Source of the DNA: Candidatus Poribacteria bacterium
GTDB lineage: Bacteria; Abyssobacteria; SURF-5
DNA length: 45,264 bases
NCBI GenBank assembly: GCA_016215705.1
Contig: JACRIR010000077.1
Span: forward strand, 1 to 45,264
Direction of reading: 5' to 3'
The notes below the pieces were generated by a model. That model did no database searches and was not told the DNA's origin. It was given only the letters and a program-made list of their open reading frames with translations. The position numbers and the translations under genes are program-made. Of this stretch, positions 1 to 7,954 are shown one piece after another. Each line of letters begins with the position of its first letter. The stretch's first letter is position 1.

Positions 1-1412
1 ATGGTCGGGTAGTGTTAGTGCCTTACAGCGCTCCCGGAGATGAAGTGTTGCTGGAGGGAGTCGAGAGTCGCAGGGGAGTCAGTTGGGGGAGCATCAAGGA
101 GATTCTTTCTCCGTCTCCTTCGCGGGTCAGTCCGTTCTGTTCGCATTACACACAATGTGGCGGGTGCCAACTGCAGCATATTTCTTATGCGGAGCAGTTA
201 GTGCAGAAGCGTCTTATGTTGGAAGACGCTCTGAAGCGTTTGGGTGGCTTAAGAGACGCGCACGTGGATAGCTGTGTCGGATCGCCCGCGGATAAGGGAT
301 ATCGAAGCAGAGTGAGGTTTCATTGCCATAGGGGCGAAATCGGTTTTCATGAGTCTCGCAGCAATACGATCCACCCTGTGGATTGTTGTCCTGTACTTTC
401 GGACAAGATAAACGCCTGCCTGAAGCATCTCTCATCATATCTTTCTGAGCATCCCATAAGAGGCTTGTCGGAAATTCATATGATGGAAGACACGGATTCG
501 CATGTGATTCTTATGCTTGAGATGGATGCTTTGCCCGGGGCCGGAGTTGTTGATGGGCTGCGGGGGGCGCTGACAGGGGAAAGGGGAAAGGCGAAAGGGG
601 GAGAAGCAGCCACTGAAGAGGGGAAAGGCGAAAGGGAAAAGGCGAAAGGGGAAGAAGCAGCCACTGAAGAGGGGAAAGGCGAAAGGGGAAAGGCGAAAGG
701 GGAAGAAGCAGAAAAAGAAACGGAGAGATTGCTTAAGGGGGGGTTGAGCCATCAGAATGACGGAGAGCGGGAGAGTGGCGGTGTTTCCGGAGCGGTGGTC
801 AGGGTGGGGAATCAGACGAGGCATTTGTGGGGCGAAATGTATTCCACAGTTTCAGTTGAAGGGCGCGTTTTTCGGGTCAGTCCGGGATCATTTTTTCAGG
901 CAAATACCGGCTTGTTGCCCATTCTCTTACAGCAGGCGCTGAGCGCCGTCAAGGCAGATAGGATTGACACAGGGGTTGAACTCTATGCCGGGGTTGGTCT
1001 CTTTTCAATAATGTTTTCAGAAAGAGTAAGAAGGCTTGTGGTTATCGAATGGAATAGAGATGCGGTGGAAGACGCCGGGGTCAATCTGCATACTAATCAG
1101 ATCAAGAACGTGGAAGTGATTGCCAAATCTGTCGAGGACGCGTTGGATTCGTTGCTTTCCATGGACGCCAAGCCGGAGTTCGTTGTGATGGACCCGCCCA
1201 GAGAAGGGTTGTCAAATGCAGTGCGCAGCAAGATTGTGCAGATGTCACCGGAGCAAGTAGTCTATATTTCCTGTGATCCTGCTACGCTGGCGCGGGATAT
1301 CAAATTCCTTATGGCATCGGGGGAATATGTTCTCGAAAGAGTTCAGCCGCTGGATATGTTTCCGCACACATCGCATATTGAGTGTATTTGCAGTTTGGCT
1401 AGAGTCGGATAG
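1..1412 (+). CDS. rlmD: RlmD/TrmA-family RNA (uracil-5-)-methyltransferase, 5'-truncated by window edge
   Basis: SAM-dependent methyltransferase that would convert a uridine in 23S rRNA (or tRNA) to 5-methyluridine in the cytoplasm. The frame is open back to base 3 and reads GRVVLVPYSAPGDEV, the end of a TRAM domain, so the real start lies outside the window; the GTG at 12 is only the first in-window candidate. Numbering from it, the [4Fe-4S] motif CSHYTQCGGCQLQH has cysteines at 43, 49 and 52. The motif MDPPREG is near 394-402, and YISCDP near 417-422 carries the catalytic cysteine. The odd feature is an in-frame tandem repeat of 51 nt (17 residues, EAATEEGKGEREKAKGE type) at about residues 182-235, which adds a lysine/glutamate-rich loop to the middle of the protein. 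RlmD and TrmA cannot be told apart without alignment; the general family is clear. Confidence 0.9.
   Translation, partial: GRVVLVPYSAPGDEVLLEGVESRRGVSWGSIKEILSPSPSRVSPFCSHYTQCGGCQLQHISYAEQLVQKRLMLEDALKRLGGLRDAHVDSCVGSPADKGYRSRVRFHCHRGEIGFHESRSNTIHPVDCCPVLSDKINACLKHLSSYLSEHPIRGLSEIHMMEDTDSHVILMLEMDALPGAGVVDGLRGALTGERGKAKGGEAATEEGKGEREKAKGEEAATEEGKGERGKAKGEEAEKETERLLKGGLSHQNDGERESGGVSGAVVRVGNQTRHLWGEMYSTVSVEGRVFRVSPGSFFQANTGLLPILLQQALSAVKADRIDTGVELYAGVGLFSIMFSERVRRLVVIEWNRDAVEDAGVNLHTNQIKNVEVIAKSVEDALDSLLSMDAKPEFVVMDPPREGLSNAVRSKIVQMSPEQVVYISCDPATLARDIKFLMASGEYVLERVQPLDMFPHTSHIECICSLARVG
564..720 (+). repeat. 51-nt tandem repeat inside the rRNA methyltransferase gene
   Basis: The word GAAGCAGCCACTGAAGAGG begins at 603 and again at 654, and a third start, GAAGCAGAAAAAG, lies at 705. 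The period is therefore exactly 51 nt, a multiple of three, so the reading frame is kept. Each unit contains two GGGGAAAGGCGAAAGG words. The same purine word occurs between genes elsewhere in this window (near 4660, 5370, 6185, 10275, 21100), so this looks like an intergenic repeat that entered and expanded in a coding region. Confidence 0.9.
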
Positions 1413-1418
1413 CTTGCA

Positions 1419-1448
1419 TTGCGATTTTCGTTGTCCTCGGTGTATAAT
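1419..1448 (+). promoter_or_regulatory. Sigma70-like promoter upstream of the FHA histidine kinase
   Basis: A perfect -10 TATAAT at 1443-1448 is preceded by TTGCGA (4 of 6 matches to the -35 consensus) at 1419-1424 with an 18-nt spacer. It lies just after the methyltransferase stop and about 190 nt before the likely kinase start, so the transcript would carry the palindromic repeats at 1490-1620 as a long leader. Prediction by eye only. Confidence 0.4.
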
Positions 1449-1489
1449 CTGCTCAAACAGCGCTGTCAAGATACGCAAGAACAATAGCG

Positions 1490-1622
1490 GGCGCAATGAA
1501 TTGCGCCTCTAGAGTTAACGAGGGCGCCACGCCATAGTGATTGGATGGTGGCACTCACGTGGCGCAATGAAGTAAGGCCCGGCAATGAGATTGATGGCGG
1601 GCGCAATGAACAGAGGCCCCGC
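1490..1622. repeat. Palindromic GGCGCAATGAATTGCGCC-type repeats
   Basis: GGCGCAATGAATTGCGCC at 1490-1507 is a perfect 8-bp inverted repeat with a 2-nt loop. Diverged words of the same type (TGGCGCAATGAAGTAAGGCCC and GGGCGCAATGAACAGAGGCC) follow at about 1559 and 1598. The same palindrome type recurs at 13589-13608 and 13637-13658. These words create the upstream ATG codons that make the kinase reading frame look longer than it is. Confidence 0.7.
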
Positions 1623-1644
1623 AACAATTTTGGACAAAGTGCGT

Positions 1645-3324
1645 ATGCCGCATCTCAGGTTTGAAACAGGGTCCGCCAAGGGCACAACAAACCCGATTTC
1701 CTCGAAACGGGTTACCATTGGCCGCTCTCCTCAGAATGACATCGTCATTCACGACGAAACAGTGTCATCTTTTCACGCTGCTATTGCTTTTGTGAACCGG
1801 GCGTACTTTGTCGAGGACTGCAATTCCGCCAATGGCACATTCGTAAACGGTGTCAAGATTCACAGGAAACGTTTGGTCGATAAAGACGAGATTCTTGTGG
1901 GCAAGACACGATTAAGATATTTCGATGTGCCCGATACCGAAGAGGTGGACGAGATTGCCGTAAAGAGGCGTGATTCGAGAAAGATCGTAAGCGATTACAC
2001 CCCCAGCACTCCTTCGCCCAAGAGCGTCGAGGGTCTGAGACAGGCGCACGAGAATCTCAGGCGCGTGTATGAGATTCATGGAATTATCTCATCCATTTTC
2101 GACATCAAGAAGCTGGCCGAGAAAATCCTCGATATCATTTTCCCGCTGTTCGACGCCGACCGCGGCTACATCATGCTTTTCGACAGGGTAATCGACGATC
2201 TCCAGCTTATCGCAACGAAGAAGCGGGAAGGCGCGCATGAGGACTCCGGAGAGGCGGATTTCAGCCGTTCGATCGCCCGGCGCGTGCTTGAGAAAGAGGA
2301 GTCGGTCATAACGTCAAACGCACCCGAGGACAAGCGATTCTCGAGCAAGGCGAGCATTCTCGACGCGCACATCAAGTCAGCCATGTGCGTTCCCATACGC
2401 GGAAGGAAGGAAAAACTCGGCATTATCTATGTGGACCATCGCGGCGCGGCCGCTCACTTTTCCGATGAGCATTTGCAGCTCTTGACAATGGTCGCAAATT
2501 CCACGGGTATCGCGATTGACAATATTCGTCTGTATGAGGACAACCTCAAGATGAATATTCTCAAAGCCGTAAACGAAGAAATGCGGGAGACCAACCGCAA
2601 GCTTGTGGAATTGGAGTCATTGAAAGAGGACCTTACGAACATGGTCGTACACGACATGAAGAATCCGGTGTCGAACACAATGATGGCGCTCGACATGATC
2701 GCGTATGACCCGGCGGCCAAACTGACGGAGCAGCAGGTCGATTACATGCAAATGGCCAAGCGGAACCAGTTCAAGTTGTCCGAGATGATCACGAACCTGC
2801 TTGAGATATCGAGGCTTGAGAGCGGCGGAATCCAAATCAACAAGGTAACAATCGATATGCTTGAGATGATCAATCGGACCATCGAGCGTTACGCCGCGAT
2901 TACGAGGAAAGAAGAGAAGACGGTGCTGGTGTCGGTGGACGCTGCCGCTCAAACGATCGTGTCGGACGAAAGGTTGCTCGAGCGCATTCTCTCCAACATT
3001 CTTTCCAACGCCATCAAACATTCGTATCCCAAAGGGGAGATACTGGTCAACGTGGCCCTACCCGGCGAGGGCAACGGCATTCACGTTTCCGTCAAAGACT
3101 TCGGTGACGGCATCCCGAAGGAATTCCATCAGAAGATTTTCGAGAAGTTCTGTCAGGCCGGCCTGAGGGAGTTGGGTCATCGCACTGATACCGGGCTTGG
3201 GTTGGCTTTCTGCAAGATGGCTGTCGAAGCGCTCGGCGGCGCCATCTGGGTCGAGAGCGAGGTTCGCAAAGGCAGTTGCTTCACGTTCTCGCTTCCACAC
3301 GCATCCGCCGTGTCCTTGTCTTGA
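1645..3324 (+). CDS. FHA-GAF sensor histidine kinase
   Basis: Cytoplasmic signal-transducing histidine kinase, 559 aa from the ATG at 1645. Order of parts: an FHA phosphothreonine-binding domain at about 5-90 (IGRSPQNDIVIHDETVSSFHA, then NGTFVNG); a GAF domain at about 148-293; a short coiled linker; HisKA with the phosphoacceptor His336 in VVHDMKNP; and HATPase_c with N box SNILSNAIKHS, G1 box DFGDGIP and G2 box DTGLGLAF. There is no membrane segment or receiver domain. The frame is open further upstream (ATG at 1585), but those codons lie in palindromic repeat sequence, and the FHA domain starts immediately after 1645. No response regulator is adjacent, so its partner is encoded elsewhere. 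It converges with the HD-domain gene on the minus strand, separated by only 11 nt. Confidence 0.9.
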   Translation: MPHLRFETGSAKGTTNPISSKRVTIGRSPQNDIVIHDETVSSFHAAIAFVNRAYFVEDCNSANGTFVNGVKIHRKRLVDKDEILVGKTRLRYFDVPDTEEVDEIAVKRRDSRKIVSDYTPSTPSPKSVEGLRQAHENLRRVYEIHGIISSIFDIKKLAEKILDIIFPLFDADRGYIMLFDRVIDDLQLIATKKREGAHEDSGEADFSRSIARRVLEKEESVITSNAPEDKRFSSKASILDAHIKSAMCVPIRGRKEKLGIIYVDHRGAAAHFSDEHLQLLTMVANSTGIAIDNIRLYEDNLKMNILKAVNEEMRETNRKLVELESLKEDLTNMVVHDMKNPVSNTMMALDMIAYDPAAKLTEQQVDYMQMAKRNQFKLSEMITNLLEISRLESGGIQINKVTIDMLEMINRTIERYAAITRKEEKTVLVSVDAAAQTIVSDERLLERILSNILSNAIKHSYPKGEILVNVALPGEGNGIHVSVKDFGDGIPKEFHQKIFEKFCQAGLRELGHRTDTGLGLAFCKMAVEALGGAIWVESEVRKGSCFTFSLPHASAVSLS

Positions 3325-3335
3325 GAAGGAGTATT

Positions 3336-4271
3336 TCAAACTCTCTCGAGTTTGTGCGAGAGAGCCGTTCCGAATACCTCGACGACTTCAGGATCGAATT
3401 GGCGGCCGCTGCCGTTCTTGAGCTCTTCGAGCGCTTGCCAGGGGGGCATTCCTTTGCGATAGGGCCGGTCTGACGTCATGGCGTCAAAAGCGTCAGCGAC
3501 CGAGACGATTCGCGTTCCGAGCGAATGTGTCTTCGAGCCATTGCCATTCTTCTGGTCCATTTGAGAGAAGTGCTTGTGGTGCTCGAGCACTATCGGTATC
3601 GCTTCCTTCAGCACACCTCCGACGGAATGCAGAATCTTTGCTCCCTTCTCGGTATGCTGGGCCACCTGCATCATTTCTTCCTGCGTAAGGTTGGCGGCTT
3701 TTCCGATGAGGCTTGCGCTGATTTCGACTTTGCCGATATCATGGAGAAGCGCCGCGACGCGGATATTTTCGACTTCGTTTCGCGTCAGTCCCATCGCGAT
3801 TGCGATATCCATAGCATGCTCAGCCACGCGCTCCGAATGTCCTTTGGAATAGCGGTCTCTCGACTCGAGGTACTTCACAAGTATTTCAAGGATTCCGACG
3901 TATGCCTGCTGAAGCTCATCGATTCGCTTCTGCTTTTGCTCATACAAGGTGCCGACGATGTAGCTTGTGAGCAGAAGGAAGCCGCTCCAGCCGCAAAGTC
4001 CGCTGCCGAGATATCCGAGTCCTCTTCGACCCATGTATGCCTCGGTGTTCATGACGACGAAAAAGACAACTGCGAGAACGCTGAAAATTGCGACGAGGAC
4101 GGAAGCTTTCTTGCCGATGAAATAGCCGGCGATCAGGACCGGCAGATAATAGAAATTGAGCATCATCATTTTTTCATCGACCAGGTAGGTGATGCCAAAA
4201 ACGCTCAGCAGGACGATAAGGACGGTTATATCCTCGAAATTATCTATTACAACCTTTTTGAACTTTTCCAT
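3336..4271 (-). CDS. Membrane-anchored HD-domain protein (HD-GYP-like, GYP motif missing)
   Basis: Protein of 311 aa. The N-terminal third has about four hydrophobic helices, followed by a short coiled linker and an HD-GYP-type phosphohydrolase domain. Visible metal-site motifs are GHSERV, ALLHDIGK, VLEHHKHF and the very typical VADAFDAMTSDRPYRKGMP. True c-di-GMP phosphodiesterases have HHERxxGxGYPxG after the HH pair; here the stretch reads HHKHFSQMDQKNGNGSK, so the GYP tripeptide is absent. The enzyme may still hydrolyse a phosphodiester, but c-di-GMP specificity is doubtful. The start at 4271 is chosen because GGGAGAG lies 6 nt upstream; an in-frame ATG 36 nt earlier has no such site. Its neighbour is the FHA-GAF kinase, converging. 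Confidence 0.85.
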   Translation of the reverse strand: MEKFKKVVIDNFEDITVLIVLLSVFGITYLVDEKMMMLNFYYLPVLIAGYFIGKKASVLVAIFSVLAVVFFVVMNTEAYMGRRGLGYLGSGLCGWSGFLLLTSYIVGTLYEQKQKRIDELQQAYVGILEILVKYLESRDRYSKGHSERVAEHAMDIAIAMGLTRNEVENIRVAALLHDIGKVEISASLIGKAANLTQEEMMQVAQHTEKGAKILHSVGGVLKEAIPIVLEHHKHFSQMDQKNGNGSKTHSLGTRIVSVADAFDAMTSDRPYRKGMPPWQALEELKNGSGRQFDPEVVEVFGTALSHKLERV

Positions 4272-4850
4272 GGTTGCTCTCCCGCGTGTGTGTGTTTGCA
4301 TGCGCAAAGGGGAACATCTGTATCCGAATATGAGTAAAGATGCAAAGTTCGTGCCATTTGGGGTAAATGAATTTGATTGATTCTACGGCAGGAGGCCTGA
4401 AAGAGCGTAGGGTGCTTTTGAAGCGCAGCCAGATTCATAACCTATTGTGTGGTAATATGTTCCAGAATGCATCTTCTATGAGGGCCGGCACGCCTTGGCG
4501 TTGCAGGAACCCGGAGGCATGCGATGCCGGAAAGCGGGGCACATTCAGATTTGAACTTTGATTGTTCCTGAATGGCCGGTTGTGTTCGCGCGCCGCCAAG
4601 AATAATCTTGACACCAATAAGCCATAAATGGTAGAAATGCACCCGAGAAGCAGGCGAAAGGTCAAGGACGAAAGGGGAAAAGCCAAGAGAAGGGATTGCT
4701 TTGATCGGCTTGCAATGACCATATTGGGTTCGCTCTTTCTTTCACAATTAACCACGCCCGAGGCGTGATCATGCGCTCGCAAGAAACAGACATTGGAGCA
4801 TTTGCGACAAAAGGCAAGAAGTGACTCTTACAAAGGCGGAAGGATATGAT
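4272..4850. other. Intergenic region with diverged repeats and a possible promoter
   Basis: No convincing gene; the open frames here lack ribosome sites and recognisable protein content. It holds a diverged copy of the purine-rich GGCGAAAGG repeat (about 4655-4690). A perfect 6-bp hairpin CACGCC-CGA-GGCGTG lies at 4753-4767, and its surrounding sequence resembles 21195-21230. The two flanking genes are divergent, so promoters for both should lie here. Confidence 0.6.
4608..4637 (+). promoter_or_regulatory. Sigma70-like promoter upstream of the cobalamin adenosyltransferase
   Basis: A perfect -35 TTGACA at 4608-4613 is followed after 18 nt by TAGAAA at 4632-4637 (4 of 6 matches to TATAAT). 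The gene starts at 4851, so the leader would be about 200 nt and would include the purine repeat and the small hairpin. I saw no cobalamin riboswitch there. Prediction by eye. Confidence 0.4.
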
Positions 4851-5399
4851 ATGAAGTCGTTCAACAAGAAAGGTGACGGGGGGATGACGAGTCTGCTATT
4901 CGGGCACCGCGTTCCGAAGCACTCCCCGCGAACGGAGGCGTATGGGGTGATAGACGAGGCCAATTCGGCTCTCGGCCTGGCCCGCGCGCTTGTTTCCAGC
5001 CAGGAACTCAAGCAGACTATCCTCACCATACAAGAAGAACTCTTCATAGTAGGCTCCGAATTAGCGACATTGCCGGATGAGGTCTCGCGGCTGAAAACGG
5101 TTATCACTGAGTCGCACACGCTTCGTCTCGAGGGACTGATAGACGAATATCAGAAGCTTGTTGATATGCCGAGGGCTTTTGTCGCGCCGGGAGGCAGTCC
5201 GGGCGCAGGCGCGCTCGATCTCGCCCGGGCGATAATCAGGCGAGCGGAGCGGCGCATCGCAAAGCTTTTTCACGAAAAGGAGATGAGGAGTCCCGAGATT
5301 CTGAGTTACTGCAACCGCTTGGCCGACCTGTTGTTCACGGTTGCGCGCTTTGAAGAGAAGACCGGAGAAAAGGGAAGGAAGACGAAAGGGAGAGAATAA
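4851..5399 (+). CDS. pduO: Cob(I)alamin adenosyltransferase, PduO type
   Basis: Transfers the adenosyl group of ATP to cob(I)alamin to make adenosylcobalamin in the cytoplasm; 182 aa. Motifs: KKGDGGMTSLLFGHRVPK near the N terminus (family TxxGDxGxTxLxxGxRVxK), then TEAYGVIDEANSALGLARA, RRAERRI and SYCNRLADLLFTVAR near the end. The ATG at 4851 is chosen because GGCGGAAGGA precedes it by about 6 nt; the GTG at 4821 adds residues not seen in the family. The last 15 residues (EEKTGEKGRKTKGRE) are encoded by purine-rich repeat sequence, so the tail is probably not functional enzyme. The SDR gene follows 10 nt downstream, probably in one transcript. No B12-dependent enzyme is encoded in the window. 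Confidence 0.9.
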   Translation: MKSFNKKGDGGMTSLLFGHRVPKHSPRTEAYGVIDEANSALGLARALVSSQELKQTILTIQEELFIVGSELATLPDEVSRLKTVITESHTLRLEGLIDEYQKLVDMPRAFVAPGGSPGAGALDLARAIIRRAERRIAKLFHEKEMRSPEILSYCNRLADLLFTVARFEEKTGEKGRKTKGRE

Positions 5400-5404
5400 G
5401 GAGG
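5355..5404 (+). repeat. Purine-rich repeat overlapping the 3' end of pduO
   Basis: Sequence such as GGAGAAAAGGGAAGGAAGACG and CGAAAGGGAGAGAA is a diverged member of the GGGGAAAGGCGAAAGG repeat family seen at 573-720, 6180-6225, 10275-10305 and 21097-21150. Here it encodes the C-terminal tail of the adenosyltransferase and also supplies the AAGGAGG ribosome site of the next gene. Confidence 0.55.
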
Positions 5405-5409
5405 AACCC

Positions 5410-6180
5410 ATGGATTTGCAATTGAAGGGCAAAGTGGCTGTGGTAACCGGAGGCGGTCGCGGCATTGGGCTGGCGATGGCATTGGGACTGGCGGAAGAAG
5501 GCGCACACGTAGCCGTTGCCGAAATCGATGAAGAGAGCGCCGAGAAAGCGGTTGCGGAAATCATGAAGCGAGGCATCAAGTCTGTTGCGGTAAGAACCGA
5601 TGTTACGCAGCCGGCAAGCGTCAAGGCAATGGTGGAGCGTGTCGAGGCCGAGCTTGGGGGGATTCAGATACTGGTCAACAATGCCGCCAGGCTGCCTGGT
5701 TTCCTGACGTTTGTCGAGGAGAAGAACAGTGGTGGGTCTGCCGAGCTCTGGGCCAATATTGTGGACGTATGCTACCATGGCGTGATCAATTGCACTGCCG
5801 CCGTCATCGAAGGCATGGTCGAGCGCAAATACGGAAAGATAATCAATATGGCCTCCGACGCCGGCAAAGTGGGCGAGCCCCGGCAGGCCGTTTATGCGGG
5901 CGCGAAAGGCGCAATCATAGCATTCACAAAATCAATCGCGAAGGAAGCGGGCAGATATGGCGTCAATGTCAACGCTATCTGCCCCAGCATGACCAAGACA
6001 GAAGCTGTCCGCCAGATGCTCTCTGCGGATTTCGAGGCAAAAGTCGTGAAGGCATATCCGATGCGGCGTCTGGGCGAGCCGCAAGACATTGCAAACCTTG
6101 CCGTGTTCCTGGCATCGGACTGCGCAGGCTGGATCACGGGCCAGGCTATAAGCGTAAACGGCGGATATGCCACAGCTTGA
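5410..6180 (+). CDS. SDR-family NAD(P)-dependent oxidoreductase
   Basis: Classical short-chain dehydrogenase, 256 aa, cytoplasmic. TGGGRGIG at 13-20 is the cofactor glycine motif, NNA is at 90-92, the catalytic Ser is S149 in INMASDAG, and YAGAK gives Tyr162 and Lys166. ITGQAISVNGGYA near the C terminus is typical of the FabG-like group. The start at 5410 has GGAGG 5 nt upstream. It lies between the adenosyltransferase and two glycosidases. A role as a sugar (arabinose or xylose) dehydrogenase would fit the glycosidase context, but the substrate cannot be read from the sequence. Confidence 0.92.
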   Translation: MDLQLKGKVAVVTGGGRGIGLAMALGLAEEGAHVAVAEIDEESAEKAVAEIMKRGIKSVAVRTDVTQPASVKAMVERVEAELGGIQILVNNAARLPGFLTFVEEKNSGGSAELWANIVDVCYHGVINCTAAVIEGMVERKYGKIINMASDAGKVGEPRQAVYAGAKGAIIAFTKSIAKEAGRYGVNVNAICPSMTKTEAVRQMLSADFEAKVVKAYPMRRLGEPQDIANLAVFLASDCAGWITGQAISVNGGYATA

Positions 6181-6226
6181 AATAGGCGAAAGGCGAAAGG
6201 GCAAAGGCGAAAGGGGAGAGGAGCTA
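6180..6226 (+). repeat. Purine-rich GGCGAAAGG repeat
   Basis: Three successive GGCGAAAGG words directly after the SDR stop codon, ending in GGGGAGAGGAG. This is the clearest intergenic copy of the family that also forms the tandem repeat in the rRNA methyltransferase gene. A second repeat type, TTCATAGTTTATGGTTGAG, follows at about 6291-6307 and resembles 14513-14545. Confidence 0.75.
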
Positions 6227-6347
6227 AAGAAGAAAAGAACCAAAAAAGGGCAATTTACAGATACTCTACAGCGGGATTCATGGTCCGGGTTCATAGTTTA
6301 TGGTTGAGAAGAAGGGAAAAGAAGAGAAACAGACGGAGAGGATTTCC

Positions 6348-7829
6348 ATGATGGCACGCATAAAGATCGACACTGACCGTAGAATCGGAACAATCAACCC
6401 AAACATTTACGGCGGATTCATTGAGCATCTCGGGCGCTGTATCTACGGCGGAATATATGAGGAGAACTCACCTCTTTCGGACGAGCGAGGATTCCGGAAA
6501 GACGTGCTCGAGGCGATGAAATCACTCCGGTTGCCGAACCTGCGCTATCCGGGAGGCAATTTTGTGTCGGGTTATCATTGGTTAGACGGGGTCGGTCCGA
6601 AGGACAAGCGTCCGCGCCGCAAAGAACTGGCGTGGGGGGTGATCGAGTCGAACCGGTTCGGGACTGATGAATTCATTGAGTATTGCCGCGCCGTTGGGAC
6701 GGAGCCGTTCCTGTGCGTCAATTTGGGGACCGGCACTCCGGAGGAGGCGGCAGCGTGGGTGGAGTACTGCAACGGAACCGACGATTCGTACTATGCGAAC
6801 TTGCGCCGCGCGAACGGACATCCCGAGCCGCATGACGTCAGATTCTGGGGACTCGGGAACGAGATGGGTGGGTTTTGGCAAATCTGCGCCAAGAATGCAG
6901 AGGACTATGCGAAGACAGCGGTCGAGGCGGCGAAAATGATGCGGTGGGTGGACCCGTCAATCAAGCTGATAGCCGTGGGCGCACTCAGCTATGCGAACCC
7001 GCCGTCGTGGAATCTTGAAGTTCTCGAGAAGCTTGCCGGCTACGCCGATTATATCGCCCTCCACATTTATGTCGGCAATTCAGACTACTACAACAATGTG
7101 GCGGCGCCGCTCGTTGCGCAGAAACAGATCGACCTGTTCAATGCCACAATCACGGTCGCTCTCACAGACAAGAAAGTCCCCCGTACCGAGATCGCGATGG
7201 ATGAGTGGAACGTGTGGTACCGCACATTCGGCTCGGAACTCGAGGAGCGTTATAATATTGCCGACGCGCTGGTTGTGGCCGGGTTTCTCAATGTGATGCA
7301 CCGCAACTGCGCCACTGTCACTCTTGCGAATCTGGCGCAAATGGTCAACGTGCTCGCCCCAATTGTCACGAATGGCCGGGGCATGTTCCTGCAAACCATA
7401 TACCATCCGCTGAAACTGTATCGTGATCACTGCCTCGATGTCGTTCTCGACGCATTTATCGATTCGCCCACCTACCAGTCCAAAATCTTCGGCGAGCTTA
7501 CCTCCACGGGCGAAGGTACACCATTGGAGACGGTTCCTTATCTTGACGTGTCTGCGACGACCGTTGAGAATGCAGCCCGGCTGGTTCTCGCGGTGATAAA
7601 CAGGCACAAGGACAAGGCCATGAAGACCGAGATCGACCTGAGCGGTTATCCACCGAATTCGAATGGGGTGGTTTACGAGATAAACGGTGTGGCGGCGGAA
7701 GCGGAAAACTCTTTTGACGAACCGGATAAAGTGAAGACCGTGGAAAAACCTCTGCGCGGAGTATCAAGCAAGTTCACGTATTCATTTCCGGCGCATTCTG
7801 TGACGCTAATAGAACTGACGCGCATTTAA
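6348..7829 (+). CDS. abfA: GH51 alpha-L-arabinofuranosidase
   Basis: Retaining glycoside hydrolase that removes terminal alpha-L-arabinofuranosyl units from arabinan or arabinoxylan oligosaccharides; 493 aa, no signal peptide, so probably cytoplasmic. INPNIYGGFIEHLGRCIYGG at the N terminus is characteristic. The acid/base is Glu172 in GLGNEMGG and the nucleophile Glu286 in AMDEWNVWY, on a TIM barrel, with a C-terminal beta domain ending VTLIELTRI. GGAGAGG 8 nt upstream supports the ATG at 6348 (the ATG at 6351 is equally possible). The GTG-like extension back to 6300 is repeat-derived (KKGKEEKQTER) and was not used. The GH31 gene lies downstream on the same strand. Confidence 0.93.
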   Translation: MMARIKIDTDRRIGTINPNIYGGFIEHLGRCIYGGIYEENSPLSDERGFRKDVLEAMKSLRLPNLRYPGGNFVSGYHWLDGVGPKDKRPRRKELAWGVIESNRFGTDEFIEYCRAVGTEPFLCVNLGTGTPEEAAAWVEYCNGTDDSYYANLRRANGHPEPHDVRFWGLGNEMGGFWQICAKNAEDYAKTAVEAAKMMRWVDPSIKLIAVGALSYANPPSWNLEVLEKLAGYADYIALHIYVGNSDYYNNVAAPLVAQKQIDLFNATITVALTDKKVPRTEIAMDEWNVWYRTFGSELEERYNIADALVVAGFLNVMHRNCATVTLANLAQMVNVLAPIVTNGRGMFLQTIYHPLKLYRDHCLDVVLDAFIDSPTYQSKIFGELTSTGEGTPLETVPYLDVSATTVENAARLVLAVINRHKDKAMKTEIDLSGYPPNSNGVVYEINGVAAEAENSFDEPDKVKTVEKPLRGVSSKFTYSFPAHSVTLIELTRI

Positions 7830-7849
7830 GAGCAATTTCAAACTGCAAA

Positions 7850-7907
7850 GGGCCTCAGGCCCGAGGCGCAAAGAGAAACCTTTGTTACCCTTTGCGCCCT
7901 TTGCGCC
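7850..7907. repeat. Hairpins between the two glycosidase genes
   Basis: GGGCCT-C-AGGCCC at 7850-7862 is a perfect short palindrome. GGCGCAAAG at 7865-7873 pairs exactly with CTTTGCGCC at 7890-7898, and again with a second copy at 7899-7907. No T-run follows, so an intrinsic terminator is unlikely. It may be another dispersed repeat (compare the CTTTGCG words near 10417 and 30864), or a partial processing or pausing site between abfA and the GH31 gene. Confidence 0.6.
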
Positions 7908-7954
7908 TTTGCGGTCTAATGGGCTTGTTCATACTATCATTTTGGGAGAATCCT

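Noticed and set aside
3525-4337. Long open frame on the plus strand across the HD-domain gene
   Set aside because: The minus-strand frame has clear domain motifs and a ribosome site; the plus-strand frame has neither.
4435-4782. Small frames on the minus strand between the HD-domain gene and pduO
   Set aside because: They overlap repeat sequence, lack ribosome sites, and their translations show no domain pattern.
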